Shown one piece after another: positions 16,728 to 26,329 of a stretch of 64,000 nt of DNA. The DNA is from DASXHD01 sp036488725 (lineage in GTDB: Bacteria; Myxococcota_A; Polyangia; Polyangiales; Polyangiaceae), in contig DASXHD010000111.1 of NCBI GenBank assembly GCA_036488725.1, positions 51,100 to 115,099 on the forward strand, given 5' to 3'. The position numbers and the translations under genes are program-made. The number at the start of each line of letters is the position of its first letter. Within the stretch, counting starts at the first letter, position 1. The notes under the pieces are model-generated. The model was not told the DNA's origin. It made no database searches and saw only the letters and a program-made list of their open reading frames with translations.

Positions 16728-19066
16728 ACGACGACGTCGCGCGCGCGCGACCTTATGCGTTCCTCGTGATCGCGTGCTTGGCGGTCGCGGTGCTGATTCA
16801 CGCGATGCATCGGTGCGGCGACGTACGCGCGCGAGCTGCGCCGAGCGTCACGCTCGAGTCCAAGCACACGCACTTCACGCTCTTTCGCGACGGGCGCATT
16901 CGCATCGCCACGAGTGACGGCGCGCGCACGTTCGACGGCGAGCTCATCGCGGCGTCGGACGACGGCGTCTCGCCGCTCGCGCTCGCCGATCTCGAGAGCG
17001 ACGGCCTCACGCGCGCGCATGCTCGCACGGGCGGCGCGTCGGAGGTGACGTTCACGGTCGACGCGGCGCGCGACGCGCTCGACGTCGCGATTCGAGCGCA
17101 GGCGGATGCGGGCACGGGGATGAGCGACGAAGACGCCGGCGAGCCCGCGGCGTCGGTCGGAATTCGGATTCCCACCGAAGGGCGCGACGTTTTTCTCGCC
17201 GGTCGCGGTGAGCTCGCCGACGTCGTGAGCGACACGGGAAAATTCGCGGTGCTCTCGGACGCGACGCACCCGATCGGCGTCGTCGCGGGCGGCAATCCGA
17301 TCACGGTCGCGGTCGCGCCGTCGGCCGAGGACGCGCACATGCTCGAGATGCGCGCGACGGTTCCGATCGGCGACGCGCGATTCACGCTCGCTGTCGCGAA
17401 CGCGCGTCGCGGCGGACCGTGGCCGGTGCTCTTCGATCGCGCGCACGTCGAGACCAAGCGCGTCAAAGGTTTCGTCACCGGCGCGCCCGGCGCGACGCGC
17501 GTCATCGGCCTCGACGATCAAGGCGCGCAGCAAATGGTCGTCGGCACCGACGTCGCGGGGCGCTTCGACTTTCGCGCGCCGCCGAGCGTCACGAGCTGGT
17601 ATGCGAGCGCGAGCGCGACGCGCACGAGCGCGCCGGTCATTCATCCGCCGGGCACCGCGTGGGATCTCAAGCTCGACGTCTCCGACGGCGGCGAGCTCCA
17701 CGTGCGCGCGCTCGACGCCGACACGAAAGAGCCGATCACCGCGCGCCTGCTCGTGCACGGCCTCGACGGCACGCTCGACCCGAGCTTCGGACCCGACTAC
17801 CGCGCGTCGGGCGCCGGCCCGATCATCGACGCGCTCCACGGCGACGTCACGACGCCGCTCCCCGCCGGAAAATACCGAGTCTCGGTGACCAAGGGCATCG
17901 AGTGGAGCATCGACTCGCGCGTCGTCGAGATCGATCCAGGCAAGCGCGTCGACCTCGAGCTCTCGCCGCGACACGTCGTTCCGACGCCCGACGAAATTGC
18001 ATGCGATCTACACGTACACGCGCGGCCGAGCTTCGACTCGCCGGTCTCGCCCGAAGATCGCGTGCTCTCGCTCGTCGCCGCGGGGATCGACTTCGCGGTG
18101 CCGACCGAGCACAACCTCGTCGGCGATTACGGCCCGTCGCTCGCGACGCTCGGTCTCGAGGGCGACATGATGTTCGTGCCCGGCGTCGAGATCACGACGT
18201 ACTCGCCGCGCTTCGGGCACTTCGGAATTTTTCCGTATCCGATCGGCAAGCCGCCGCCGCCGTTCAAGCACACCGACATCGGTCACGTGTTCGCCGGCGC
18301 GCGCGCGGGCGACGCCGACCGCGTGCTCGTCGTGCATCACCCGCGGCTCGCGCGCGACATCGGATATTTTTCGGCGTTCGGCTGGAAACCGGGCACGCCG
18401 CCGCCCGCGCGCATGCGACTCGACTTCGACGCGATCGAAGTCTTCAACGGTTACGAGAGCGCGTCGATCGAACGCGTCGAGGCGGTGCTTCACGATTATT
18501 GGGCGCTCCTCGATCTCGGTCATCGCTACGCGGCGACCGGGAGCAGCGATTCGCATCGCATCCAATATCAATGGGCCGGTTATCCGCGGACGATGGTGCG
18601 CGTCGACGGAAGAGACACGCACGCGATCGTCGCGGCGATCAAAGCTGGGCACGCGACGGTCACGACCGGACCGATCGTCGAGCTCGAGCTCGAAGGGGTC
18701 GGGCCTGGCGGCGACGTCGCGACCTCGGCGCCCGTGCTGTCCGGCCATTTGGTCGTACGCGCCGCGCCGTGGGTCGACGTGACGTCGGCGGAGATCGTCG
18801 TCGGCGATCGCGGCGCCGCGTCGCCCGCGCGCGTCGTTCAGACGATCGACATCGCATCGCGACCGGCGGTGACCGGCCCCGAAACCGGAGCGCTCGAAGA
18901 AGCTCAAGCACGCACGGTCCGGCTCGACACGGACATCAAAGTCGCCGTCGGCGACGGTCCCTGGGTGATGGTCATCGTCCGCGGCAAGCGGACGCTCGAG
19001 GACATCTTGCCCTTCATGCCGATTCAGCCGTTCGCGGTCACCAATCCGATCTTCATCCACAAATGA
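16724..19066 (+). CDS. Membrane-anchored PHP-domain metallohydrolase (CehA/McbA-like)
   Basis: A 780-residue protein with an N-terminal membrane anchor (AFLVIACLAVAVLIHAM), a long beta-rich middle that includes a carboxypeptidase-regulatory-like domain (about 270-400: LHVRALDADTKEPITARLLVHG), and a C-terminal PHP domain. The PHP metal-site motifs are DLHVHARPSFD (about residue 427), DFAVPTEHN (about 455-463), VVHHPR (about 540) and GSSDSHR (about 605). PHP proteins of this group hydrolyse phosphoesters or related bonds with a trinuclear metal site. The substrate is unknown. It is coupled to tsaE by an ATGA overlap and is probably periplasmic. Confidence 0.85.
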   Translation: MNDDVARARPYAFLVIACLAVAVLIHAMHRCGDVRARAAPSVTLESKHTHFTLFRDGRIRIATSDGARTFDGELIAASDDGVSPLALADLESDGLTRAHARTGGASEVTFTVDAARDALDVAIRAQADAGTGMSDEDAGEPAASVGIRIPTEGRDVFLAGRGELADVVSDTGKFAVLSDATHPIGVVAGGNPITVAVAPSAEDAHMLEMRATVPIGDARFTLAVANARRGGPWPVLFDRAHVETKRVKGFVTGAPGATRVIGLDDQGAQQMVVGTDVAGRFDFRAPPSVTSWYASASATRTSAPVIHPPGTAWDLKLDVSDGGELHVRALDADTKEPITARLLVHGLDGTLDPSFGPDYRASGAGPIIDALHGDVTTPLPAGKYRVSVTKGIEWSIDSRVVEIDPGKRVDLELSPRHVVPTPDEIACDLHVHARPSFDSPVSPEDRVLSLVAAGIDFAVPTEHNLVGDYGPSLATLGLEGDMMFVPGVEITTYSPRFGHFGIFPYPIGKPPPPFKHTDIGHVFAGARAGDADRVLVVHHPRLARDIGYFSAFGWKPGTPPPARMRLDFDAIEVFNGYESASIERVEAVLHDYWALLDLGHRYAATGSSDSHRIQYQWAGYPRTMVRVDGRDTHAIVAAIKAGHATVTTGPIVELELEGVGPGGDVATSAPVLSGHLVVRAAPWVDVTSAEIVVGDRGAASPARVVQTIDIASRPAVTGPETGALEEAQARTVRLDTDIKVAVGDGPWVMVIVRGKRTLEDILPFMPIQPFAVTNPIFIHK

Positions 19067-19217
19067 AGTACGCGCATGTACGCGCGTGTGGCTCGCCGAA
19101 TTGGGATTCGATGATACGCTTCAATGTGACGTTGCCATGACGCGCGCAACGGGTTACTTCGGCTCGCACCGTGTTGTGGGGGTTTCTACTGCAACCGATT
19201 GAAACGAGGACGGCGCC

Positions 19218-22200
19218 TTGAGCGCGGCGTTCGGACGATATCGTTTGCTCGAGCGCCTCGGCCAAGGCGGGATGGCCGAAGTCTTCAAAGCAAAGAGCTT
19301 CGGCGTCGAGGGCTTCGAAAAAGTTCTCGTCATCAAACGCATCTTGCCCGAGCTCGCGCGGAGCCAGCAGTTCGTCGACATGTTCATCCACGAGGCGAAG
19401 CTCGCGGTGCGGCTCTCGCACGCGAACATCGTTCAAGTGTTCGACCTCGGCATCGCGCCGGTGACCGACGAAAAAGGCGTGAAGCTCCCCGACGCCTACT
19501 TCATGGCGATGGAGTTCGTGCACGGGCTCGACCTCGCGACGCTCCTCGCGCGTTGTCGCCGGCAGCAGAAGGCGATCCCGGTCGAGCTCGCGGTGTTCGT
19601 TTGCGCCGAGGTGGCCAAAGGCTTGGATCACGCGCATCGGCGGCGCGACGAGCAGCTGAAGCCGCTCGGCATCGTGCACTGCGACGTGTCGCCGCAAAAC
19701 GTTTTGCTCTCGTACGAAGGCGAGGTGAAGGTCACCGACTTCGGCATCGCGAAGGCGCGCGGCGCGCTCGAGCAAAACATGGAGGACACGCGCGCGCGGC
19801 AGCTCCACGGCAAATTCGGATACATGTCGCCCGAGCAAGCGCGCGGCGAGCCGGTCGACGCGCGGAGCGATATTTTTTCGCTCGGCGTGGTTTTGTACGA
19901 GCTCATCGCGGGCGTGAATCCGTTCAGCGCGCCGACGACGTTCGAGACGCTCAGGCGCGTGCAGGCTTGCGAGTATCCGCCGGTCGAGCTCTTGCGGCCG
20001 GACGTGGCGGGCGAGCTCGTGAAGATTCTGAAGACCGCGCTCGCGAAGGATCCCAAAGATCGTTATTCGGACGCGGGACGATTTTACGAATCGCTCCTCG
20101 CGTTTTTGTATTCGGCGGGCGCGCGGTATTCGGCGAACGATTTGAGCGAGTTTCTCGCGCGGTTCGCGCAGCGGGAAGAGACGCCGTCGTCGGCCGCGCC
20201 TTCGCTCGGCGACGCGGCGCTCGAGAGCGAGACGGCGCACGCGCAAGAGCGCACGCCGGTCGAAGTGCCGCCGTCGCGCACGGTCTCGGGCAGCATGGCG
20301 CGCGTCGATACGCCGGCGACGAGCGCGCGGTTCGTCGACGTGGAGCGCGCGGCGGGCGTCGGCGAGCGGCGCGAAGTGACCGCGCTCTACATCGAGCTGC
20401 CGCGAGGCGTCGAGACGAGCGCGGTCGCGACTGCTTCGCAGATCGTCGAGCGTTACGGCGGCTCGGTCGTGCGGCGCGAGAACGATCAGCTCGCGGCGCT
20501 CTTCGGGCTCGGCGATCCGGACGGGCGCGACACCGAGGTCGCGACGCGCTCGGCGCTCGTCGCGCTGCGCGCGCTCACGGGACCTGCCGCACGCGCGAGC
20601 GCGGGCATCCACACCGGGCGCATCCACGTGACCGCCGTGGGCTTGCCGACCGACGACGAGCGACTCGGCAGCTTGATCGCCGCGGCGCGCGATCTCGCGC
20701 GCGCGCGCGAGGGGCGCATCGCGATTTCGGGGACGGCCGTTCGGCTCGTGAAGGGCCTCTTCACGTTCGAGCCGATCACGCAAGAGGGCGGTCAGAATTT
20801 GACGCCCCTCCTCGCCGGATCGTTCGTCAAAGACGTGCGCGGCGCGAACGAAGCGTTCGGACGATTCGTGGGACGCAAAGAGGAGCTCCGCAAAATCGGC
20901 GAAGTGCTCGCGTCGGCGACGCGGCGGCAAGCGCGCGTGCTCACGATTCGCGGCGCGCACGGCGTCGGCAAGACGCGCCTGCTCGTCGAGGTCGAGCGGC
21001 GCCTCAACAAAGGCAACTACAACGTCGGCTTCTACATCGCGAGCTGTCCGCCGCGCGGGCGCGAGTATCCGCTCTCGGGCATCCTCTCGATGCTCCAGGT
21101 GCTCTGCGGCGTGGGCGAGGCGGATCCGCCGGAGCGCATCGCGTCGGTGCAGCCGCGGCTTCGCGCGCTCGGGCTCCACGACGAAGAGGTCGGCGCCGTG
21201 TTGACCGCGCTCGGCGCGAGCGTGCCGACGTATTCGGGGAGCAACGCGAAGAGCTCGCTGCGCTCGGCGCTCTCGCGCATGGTGATGAGCTTGTGCGAGG
21301 ACAAGCCGCACACGTTCGCGTGGGACAACGCGCACAACATGGACGAGGACAGCTTTTCGATCCTCTCGTCGGCGTTCGAACGGCTCGCGCACGCGCGCGT
21401 CGTCTTCGCGTTCACGGCGCGTGAAGGGTTCTCGCATCCGCTCGAAAAGGGCTCGGCGCACGTCTCGATCGATTTGACCGATTTGAAGTCGGCCGAGGAC
21501 GTGAGCCGGCTCGTCGCGCTGCGGCTCGGCACGCAAACGGCGCCCGACGAGCTCGTTCGGTTCGTGCGCGAGCGCGCGGGCGGACATCCGCTCTTCGTCG
21601 AAGAGATCATCAAAGGTTTGCTCGACGCGGACGCGGTGAGCGTGGCGGAAGGTCGCGTCGTCGCGATGCGATTGCTCGGGCAAGAGCTCGCGCTTCCGAA
21701 GACGCTGCGAGGGCTCGTGGCGTCGCGCATCGCGCGCCTCGAGGCCATGGCGAAGACGACGCTGCAAGCCGCGGCGGTGCTCGGCGATCCGATCGACTCG
21801 GCGGTGCTCGCGCGGATGCTCAATCAACCGCTCGCGACGCTCGAAAAGTCGCTCTCGGCGCTCAAATCGGCCGAGCTCCTCGCGCACGCGAGCGCGTCGG
21901 AGCTGCACTTCACGTCGCCGATCATGCGTGAGGTCGTGGTCGATGCGCTCCCGCAAGACGCCGCGCGCGACATGCACGCCGCGGCGGGCGTCGCGCTCGA
22001 GCAAGAGCTCGGCGAGCGCTCGTGGGAGCAAGCGGCGCGCATCGCGATGCATTTTTACGAGTCCGGAGATCGCGAGCTCGCGGCCACGTATTTCGCGAAG
22101 AGCGGCGAGCGGCGGCTCGAAGCGCGACAGCTCGAAGCCGCGGTGCGCGACTACGCGCGGGCGATCGAGCTCTGCGACATGGCGCGGCGCGATCCGCGCG

Positions 22201-23192
22201 AGCTCGCGGGCTGGCTCGATGCGCTCGCGACCGGCGTGCGTCTCGTGCGGTCGGCACCCGAGGCCGAGGACACGTGCGCGCGCGTGATCGCGCGGCTCGA
22301 CAAAGAGGGCGACCCCGAGCTCCGCGTGCGGACGCGCGTCGCGGCGGCGCGGCTCCTCGTCGCGCTCCACAAGTTCGACGCGGCGACGCCGCACTTGGCC
22401 GAGGCCGAGCGCATCGCGGGCGGGCGCGCCGAATTGATGAAGATCGTTCTCGTCGCTTCGGCGGAGCTCGCCGGGCGGCGCGGCGATTTCAATCGCTCGC
22501 TCGAGCTTCTCACGCGGATGCAAAAGCTGGCGACCGCCGAAGGCGACAAGCAAGAGGAGCACAAGATCCTGACGAACCTCGCGCAAGCACACGCGGCGCT
22601 CGGCGATCGCGCCGCGGCGATGCAAGCGCTCGAACGCGCCGAGCAGCTCTTGCCGGACGACAGCGCGGCGGCGTGCGAACGCCAAAAGCTGCGCGGCCTC
22701 GTGCATTTCTTCTTGCGCGATTTTCGGCGCGCCGCGGGCGAGATCGAAAAAGCGATCGACGTCGCGCGTTCGCTCGGCCTCACGTACGAGGTCGGCGTCA
22801 ACTTGCACAACCTCGGCGACGTCTTGATTCGTCTCGACGATTACGCGCGCGCGTACGGCGCGCTCCAGCAGTCGCTCGCGCTGTGCGACGAGTACGCGTT
22901 CGAGCGCCTCGCGACGCACAACCGCATGCTGCTCGCGTATCTCGCCGGGTACAAAGGCGATCCCGAGGGCGACAAGCAGCTCGATCAGGGCATCTCGTAC
23001 GCGGAGGCGAACGAGTTTTGGTGGGACGTCATCAGCGGGCGACTCTTGCGGGCGCTCTTGCTTCGCCGGCGCGGAAAGCACGAGGAGGCGAAGCACGCGT
23101 TCCACGCGCTGAGGGCGCTCGCGAAGACGAACGGGCACCGGATGGTCGTGGATGACTGCGACGCGGCGCTGGGGGAATACGCGAAAGAGTGA
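19218..23192 (+). CDS. Ser/Thr kinase fused to cyclase-like, AAA and TPR domains
   Basis: A 1324-residue signalling protein. The kinase domain (about 5-295) has GQGGMAEV (glycine loop), K40, HCDVSPQN (D156) and DFG (174-176); the residue before the catalytic Asp is Cys rather than Arg, so it is a non-RD kinase. Residues about 385-520 resemble a class III cyclase module (SAGIHTGRIHVTAVGL) without obvious catalytic metals. Next comes an AAA/STAND ATPase (FVGRKEEL, Walker A GAHGVGKTR at 579-587, WDNAH as Walker B-like), then TPR-like repeats to the end. I use the TTG at 19218 because GAGGA lies 7 nt upstream. It is typical of myxobacteria, with no membrane anchor. Confidence 0.9.
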   Translation: MSAAFGRYRLLERLGQGGMAEVFKAKSFGVEGFEKVLVIKRILPELARSQQFVDMFIHEAKLAVRLSHANIVQVFDLGIAPVTDEKGVKLPDAYFMAMEFVHGLDLATLLARCRRQQKAIPVELAVFVCAEVAKGLDHAHRRRDEQLKPLGIVHCDVSPQNVLLSYEGEVKVTDFGIAKARGALEQNMEDTRARQLHGKFGYMSPEQARGEPVDARSDIFSLGVVLYELIAGVNPFSAPTTFETLRRVQACEYPPVELLRPDVAGELVKILKTALAKDPKDRYSDAGRFYESLLAFLYSAGARYSANDLSEFLARFAQREETPSSAAPSLGDAALESETAHAQERTPVEVPPSRTVSGSMARVDTPATSARFVDVERAAGVGERREVTALYIELPRGVETSAVATASQIVERYGGSVVRRENDQLAALFGLGDPDGRDTEVATRSALVALRALTGPAARASAGIHTGRIHVTAVGLPTDDERLGSLIAAARDLARAREGRIAISGTAVRLVKGLFTFEPITQEGGQNLTPLLAGSFVKDVRGANEAFGRFVGRKEELRKIGEVLASATRRQARVLTIRGAHGVGKTRLLVEVERRLNKGNYNVGFYIASCPPRGREYPLSGILSMLQVLCGVGEADPPERIASVQPRLRALGLHDEEVGAVLTALGASVPTYSGSNAKSSLRSALSRMVMSLCEDKPHTFAWDNAHNMDEDSFSILSSAFERLAHARVVFAFTAREGFSHPLEKGSAHVSIDLTDLKSAEDVSRLVALRLGTQTAPDELVRFVRERAGGHPLFVEEIIKGLLDADAVSVAEGRVVAMRLLGQELALPKTLRGLVASRIARLEAMAKTTLQAAAVLGDPIDSAVLARMLNQPLATLEKSLSALKSAELLAHASASELHFTSPIMREVVVDALPQDAARDMHAAAGVALEQELGERSWEQAARIAMHFYESGDRELAATYFAKSGERRLEARQLEAAVRDYARAIELCDMARRDPRELAGWLDALATGVRLVRSAPEAEDTCARVIARLDKEGDPELRVRTRVAAARLLVALHKFDAATPHLAEAERIAGGRAELMKIVLVASAELAGRRGDFNRSLELLTRMQKLATAEGDKQEEHKILTNLAQAHAALGDRAAAMQALERAEQLLPDDSAAACERQKLRGLVHFFLRDFRRAAGEIEKAIDVARSLGLTYEVGVNLHNLGDVLIRLDDYARAYGALQQSLALCDEYAFERLATHNRMLLAYLAGYKGDPEGDKQLDQGISYAEANEFWWDVISGRLLRALLLRRRGKHEEAKHAFHALRALAKTNGHRMVVDDCDAALGEYAKE

Positions 23193-23269
23193 CGGAGACC
23201 GAGACCGCCACGGTTACGGAAACGGGCACGACTTGCGGGAATCCCCAACCGGCGGCATACGTACAATCC

Positions 23270-24676
23270 ATGGCGATGGTGCGCCGACTCCTCTTCGCGC
23301 TCGCTCTCGGCGCGATGGCGTGCGAAGCGCCCGTTTTGGGGCGGGACGGCACGCTCACGTTCCCCCAGAGTGGGGCGCACGGCGCCGCGGTGATGACCGC
23401 GAACGGGATCGTTTTTCGCGATCGCATGGATGTGCCGCAACGCATCGTGCGCAAAACGGTCGACGAGCCGTGGCGCGCGCCGGTCGGGTTCATTTTGCCG
23501 AAGGACGGGCGGTTCACCGAGACGAGCCGACCCACCGTGGTCGCCATGCCTGGGCTCGGGTTCGCGCTGCGGCCGAGCGATTCGCGCGTGCCCTCGTGGG
23601 GCGGCGAGGTGCTCGTGCGCGTGGACGTGATGTCGCCGGCGGCGCAAGGGACGGCGCGACCGGGCGAGAGCATCGCGATCGTGCTCGACGGGTCGGGCAT
23701 CGATTCGATCGTCCTCGCCGAGGACGTCATCGCACAGACCGGATCGTACGATCGCATCGCGGTCGTCGACGCGACCGACGCGAAGGTCGTCGTCCCGCTC
23801 ATTCCGGCAAATCACAAGTCGCTCGCCGAGGCCGCGATCGAGAAACGCCTCCGCACGACGGCGCGCACGCATCGCGATCTCGCGGGCGCGCTTCGCGTCG
23901 CGCGCGAGACCATCGGCGTCGGACCGCAGCGGCGCATCGTCGTCTTGAGCGACGACGAAGTGAAACCGTCGCAAGCGGCGATCGACGAGTCCGGCGTGCT
24001 CGCGCGCGGCGGCGTGCCGGTGAGCGTCGTCGCGACGCGCACGGGCGTGAGCGGCGACGACGCGATGGCGATCGCGCAGAGCGGCGTCATCGACATCGCC
24101 GACGATTTGAAGGCGCGCGAAAAGGCCATCGTGCAAGCGGCGCCGCCCGCGGGTGACGTCGTTTTTCGCGACGTCGCGCTGACCTTTTCCGGCAATCCGG
24201 CGCCGTCGCACGTGCTCGAGACGTCCGGTGGAGGCGTTCGCTGGCGCGTCGATTCGGGCGAGCTCTTGCTCGGCGACGTGATCGCGGGCGAAGCGCGCAC
24301 GGAGGTCGTGCGCGTGACCGTGCCGCCGTGGGTTCCGGGCTCGGCGTTCACGTTCACCGTCACCGCTCACGCGAAGGACGCGAAGACCGGCGCCGCGCGC
24401 ACGTTCTCGGCGACCATCCCGTGCACGTACGACGACGACATCGAACGGATCGCCGAGTCGCGTTACGGCGACGTCATCGCGTATGCGTCGGCGCTCGCGA
24501 CGCTCCAGCGGCTCGATGCGGCGTTCGTCGGCGACGACGTGCGGCGTGCGGGCGGCTTATGGAAGCTCGCGTGGCTCCACGCGCAGTCGATGACGCTCCT
24601 CGCGCGCGACACGCACGACCGCGCCATCACCGAGCAGGCGGAGACCCTGCGAGCGCTTCTCCTCGCGACGCGCTGA
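23270..24676 (+). CDS. VWA-like lipoprotein
   Basis: A 468-residue protein. From ATG 23270 it reads MAMVRRLLFALALGAMACEAP, a lipoprotein signal with cysteine near residue 19. The middle (about 115-280) looks like a von Willebrand A fold: SIAIVLDGSGIDSIVLAED, YDRIAVVDATDAKVVV, RRIVVLSDDEVKPS. The canonical DxSxS metal site is reduced to DGSG, so metal binding is doubtful. A C-terminal beta domain follows (VRVTVPPWVPGSAFTFTVTA). It starts 77 nt after the kinase gene and its 3' end overlaps ctaA by 50 nt on the other strand. Its role is unknown. Confidence 0.8.
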   Translation: MAMVRRLLFALALGAMACEAPVLGRDGTLTFPQSGAHGAAVMTANGIVFRDRMDVPQRIVRKTVDEPWRAPVGFILPKDGRFTETSRPTVVAMPGLGFALRPSDSRVPSWGGEVLVRVDVMSPAAQGTARPGESIAIVLDGSGIDSIVLAEDVIAQTGSYDRIAVVDATDAKVVVPLIPANHKSLAEAAIEKRLRTTARTHRDLAGALRVARETIGVGPQRRIVVLSDDEVKPSQAAIDESGVLARGGVPVSVVATRTGVSGDDAMAIAQSGVIDIADDLKAREKAIVQAAPPAGDVVFRDVALTFSGNPAPSHVLETSGGGVRWRVDSGELLLGDVIAGEARTEVVRVTVPPWVPGSAFTFTVTAHAKDAKTGAARTFSATIPCTYDDDIERIAESRYGDVIAYASALATLQRLDAAFVGDDVRRAGGLWKLAWLHAQSMTLLARDTHDRAITEQAETLRALLLATR

Positions 24677-25580
24677 GCTCGGCTGCGGTCAACGCCGACG
24701 ACGCGAGCAAGACGAGCATCACCCAAACGACGTCGGCCGTCGCGAGGTGCACGAGCTGGAGCCAAGTCGGCGCGAGGAGCACGATGTTGCTCACCCCGAG
24801 CCCGAGCTGCGCGAGCAATGCGACGAGGAGGCCGCGCGCGAAACGCGACGTCGCGGGCGACTTGTTCGCGATCGGCGCGAGCGTCGCGAACGCGAACATC
24901 AAGACGGCGGACGCGACCGCGACGAACGGGTGAATCGATCGCAGGCGAATGAAGACGGGCGCCGCCGCAGACACGTCTTGCGCGAGACCTTGCGCGACCG
25001 AGTGCGACGGAAAGAGCGTGTCGCCGAGGGCCGCGATGGATCCGGTCGCGCCGACGAAGAGCGTCGAGAGGAGCGCGGCGCCGCCGAGCGCGCCGAGCGA
25101 GCCGCGCCCGCGAAATGACGGAGCGGCCGCGCCGCTCGAGAGACGCGCGGTGATCACGAGGCTCCCCAAGAGAAACAAAGTGTTCGTCAGATGGAGCGAC
25201 GTCGAGACACCGCGCGTGAGCGATACGTCGTGCGCGACGAGCCGCAAGAGAACGAGGCCCGCGCCGATGAGCGCCTCGGCGCCGGTGAAGCCGAGCACCC
25301 ACGCCGCGCTGCGCCGCACGGCAGATCCCCGCGGAAACGCGCGCATCGCCCACGCGAGCACCGCGGCCGCGAGCACGAGCGAGCCGAAGCTCGAGACGCG
25401 GTGGCTGAGCTCGACGAGCATCTTCGTCTGCGGCGCGTGCGGGACGAGCTCGCCGTTGCAGAGCGGCCAATGTCTGCCGCAGCCGTCGCCCGAAAAGCTG
25501 ATGCGCACGTACGCGCCCCACAAGACGACGAGCACGTCGTAAACGAGGACGAACCAAACGAACTTCGTGAAGCGACGCAC
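24627..25580 (-). CDS. ctaA: Heme A synthase (CtaA/COX15 family)
   Basis: A 317-residue inner-membrane enzyme that oxidises heme O to heme A for aa3-type cytochrome oxidase. Eight hydrophobic segments are visible. Conserved histidines that ligate hemes appear in ELSHRVSSFGS, STSLHLTNTL, RSIHPFVAV and LVHLATADVVW. An extracytoplasmic cysteine pair, GDGCGRHWPLCNG, is present near residue 35, as in Gram-positive-type CtaA. No ctaB or oxidase genes lie nearby. It converges with the VWA lipoprotein gene, overlapping by 50 nt. Confidence 0.92.
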   Translation of the reverse strand: MRRFTKFVWFVLVYDVLVVLWGAYVRISFSGDGCGRHWPLCNGELVPHAPQTKMLVELSHRVSSFGSLVLAAAVLAWAMRAFPRGSAVRRSAAWVLGFTGAEALIGAGLVLLRLVAHDVSLTRGVSTSLHLTNTLFLLGSLVITARLSSGAAAPSFRGRGSLGALGGAALLSTLFVGATGSIAALGDTLFPSHSVAQGLAQDVSAAAPVFIRLRSIHPFVAVASAVLMFAFATLAPIANKSPATSRFARGLLVALLAQLGLGVSNIVLLAPTWLQLVHLATADVVWVMLVLLASSALTAAELSASRGEALAGSPPAR

Positions 25581-25636
25581 GGCATCTCTTTACCCAAAAC
25601 TTGGCCCTCGTGCCCGCCCAATGCGACAGCGGAGAC

Positions 25637-26329
25637 ATGAAGGCAATCGCACTTTCCATCGCCCTTCCCCTCCTCACTTTCGGCTGCGCCGCGCATCATG
25701 CGACCGAGGTCGCCGAAGTGCCCGTCGGGTTTCATCCGCACGTCGTGCCGATGAGCTTCGACTCGATCGACGACGAAAACCCGTACATCGCGCGCTCGAA
25801 CGACGCGCGCAGCGTCGGCGACTGGATCGCGACGCAGTTCGTCGCGAACGGCAAACCGATCACCGTGCGTCAGCGCGTGCTCTCGCGCGACGGCGCGATG
25901 AGCGTGACCGAGGTCGAGATCGTCGACGGCAAGGTCGCGCAGACGTTCCGCCTTCGCAGCGAGACGACCAAGAGCGGCGAGCACCCGCTCGACGTGACCA
26001 AGGTCGAAAAAGGCATCGAGCACGCCACGACGATGGCCGCGTACGAGGCCGCGCTCCAGAAGACCGTGCCGAACGTCGAGCGCAACGACGGCACCGTCGA
26101 CGTCGAGCCGGTGACGCTCGACGTGGCGGGTCGCAAGATCGACGCCGTGCGGACGACCTACAAAGTCGTAGCGGCCGGCAAGCCGGCGACGATGAGCGTC
26201 GTTCACTCGGACGCGTTCGCGTGGGGCGATCTCGGCGGCGACATCGTGACCGACTCTGGCAAGACGCTCTACTCGACGCACGTCGTCGACATGGGCACCG
26301 CGACGCGCGCGGTCGCGGACCTCAAATAA
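25637..26329 (+). CDS. Predicted lipoprotein, 230 aa
   Basis: I place the start at ATG 25637 (MKAIALSIALPLLTFGCAAH), preceded by GGAGAC; an earlier in-frame start at 25601 lacks a ribosome site and would spoil the signal. The lipobox is LTFGC with Cys17. The mature part is a beta-rich domain of unknown function (VRQRVLSRDGAMSVTEVEIV, KIDAVRTTYKVVAAGKPATM). It is divergent from ctaA and converges with the hydroxylase gene, overlapping 8 nt. Confidence 0.8.
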   Translation: MKAIALSIALPLLTFGCAAHHATEVAEVPVGFHPHVVPMSFDSIDDENPYIARSNDARSVGDWIATQFVANGKPITVRQRVLSRDGAMSVTEVEIVDGKVAQTFRLRSETTKSGEHPLDVTKVEKGIEHATTMAAYEAALQKTVPNVERNDGTVDVEPVTLDVAGRKIDAVRTTYKVVAAGKPATMSVVHSDAFAWGDLGGDIVTDSGKTLYSTHVVDMGTATRAVADLK

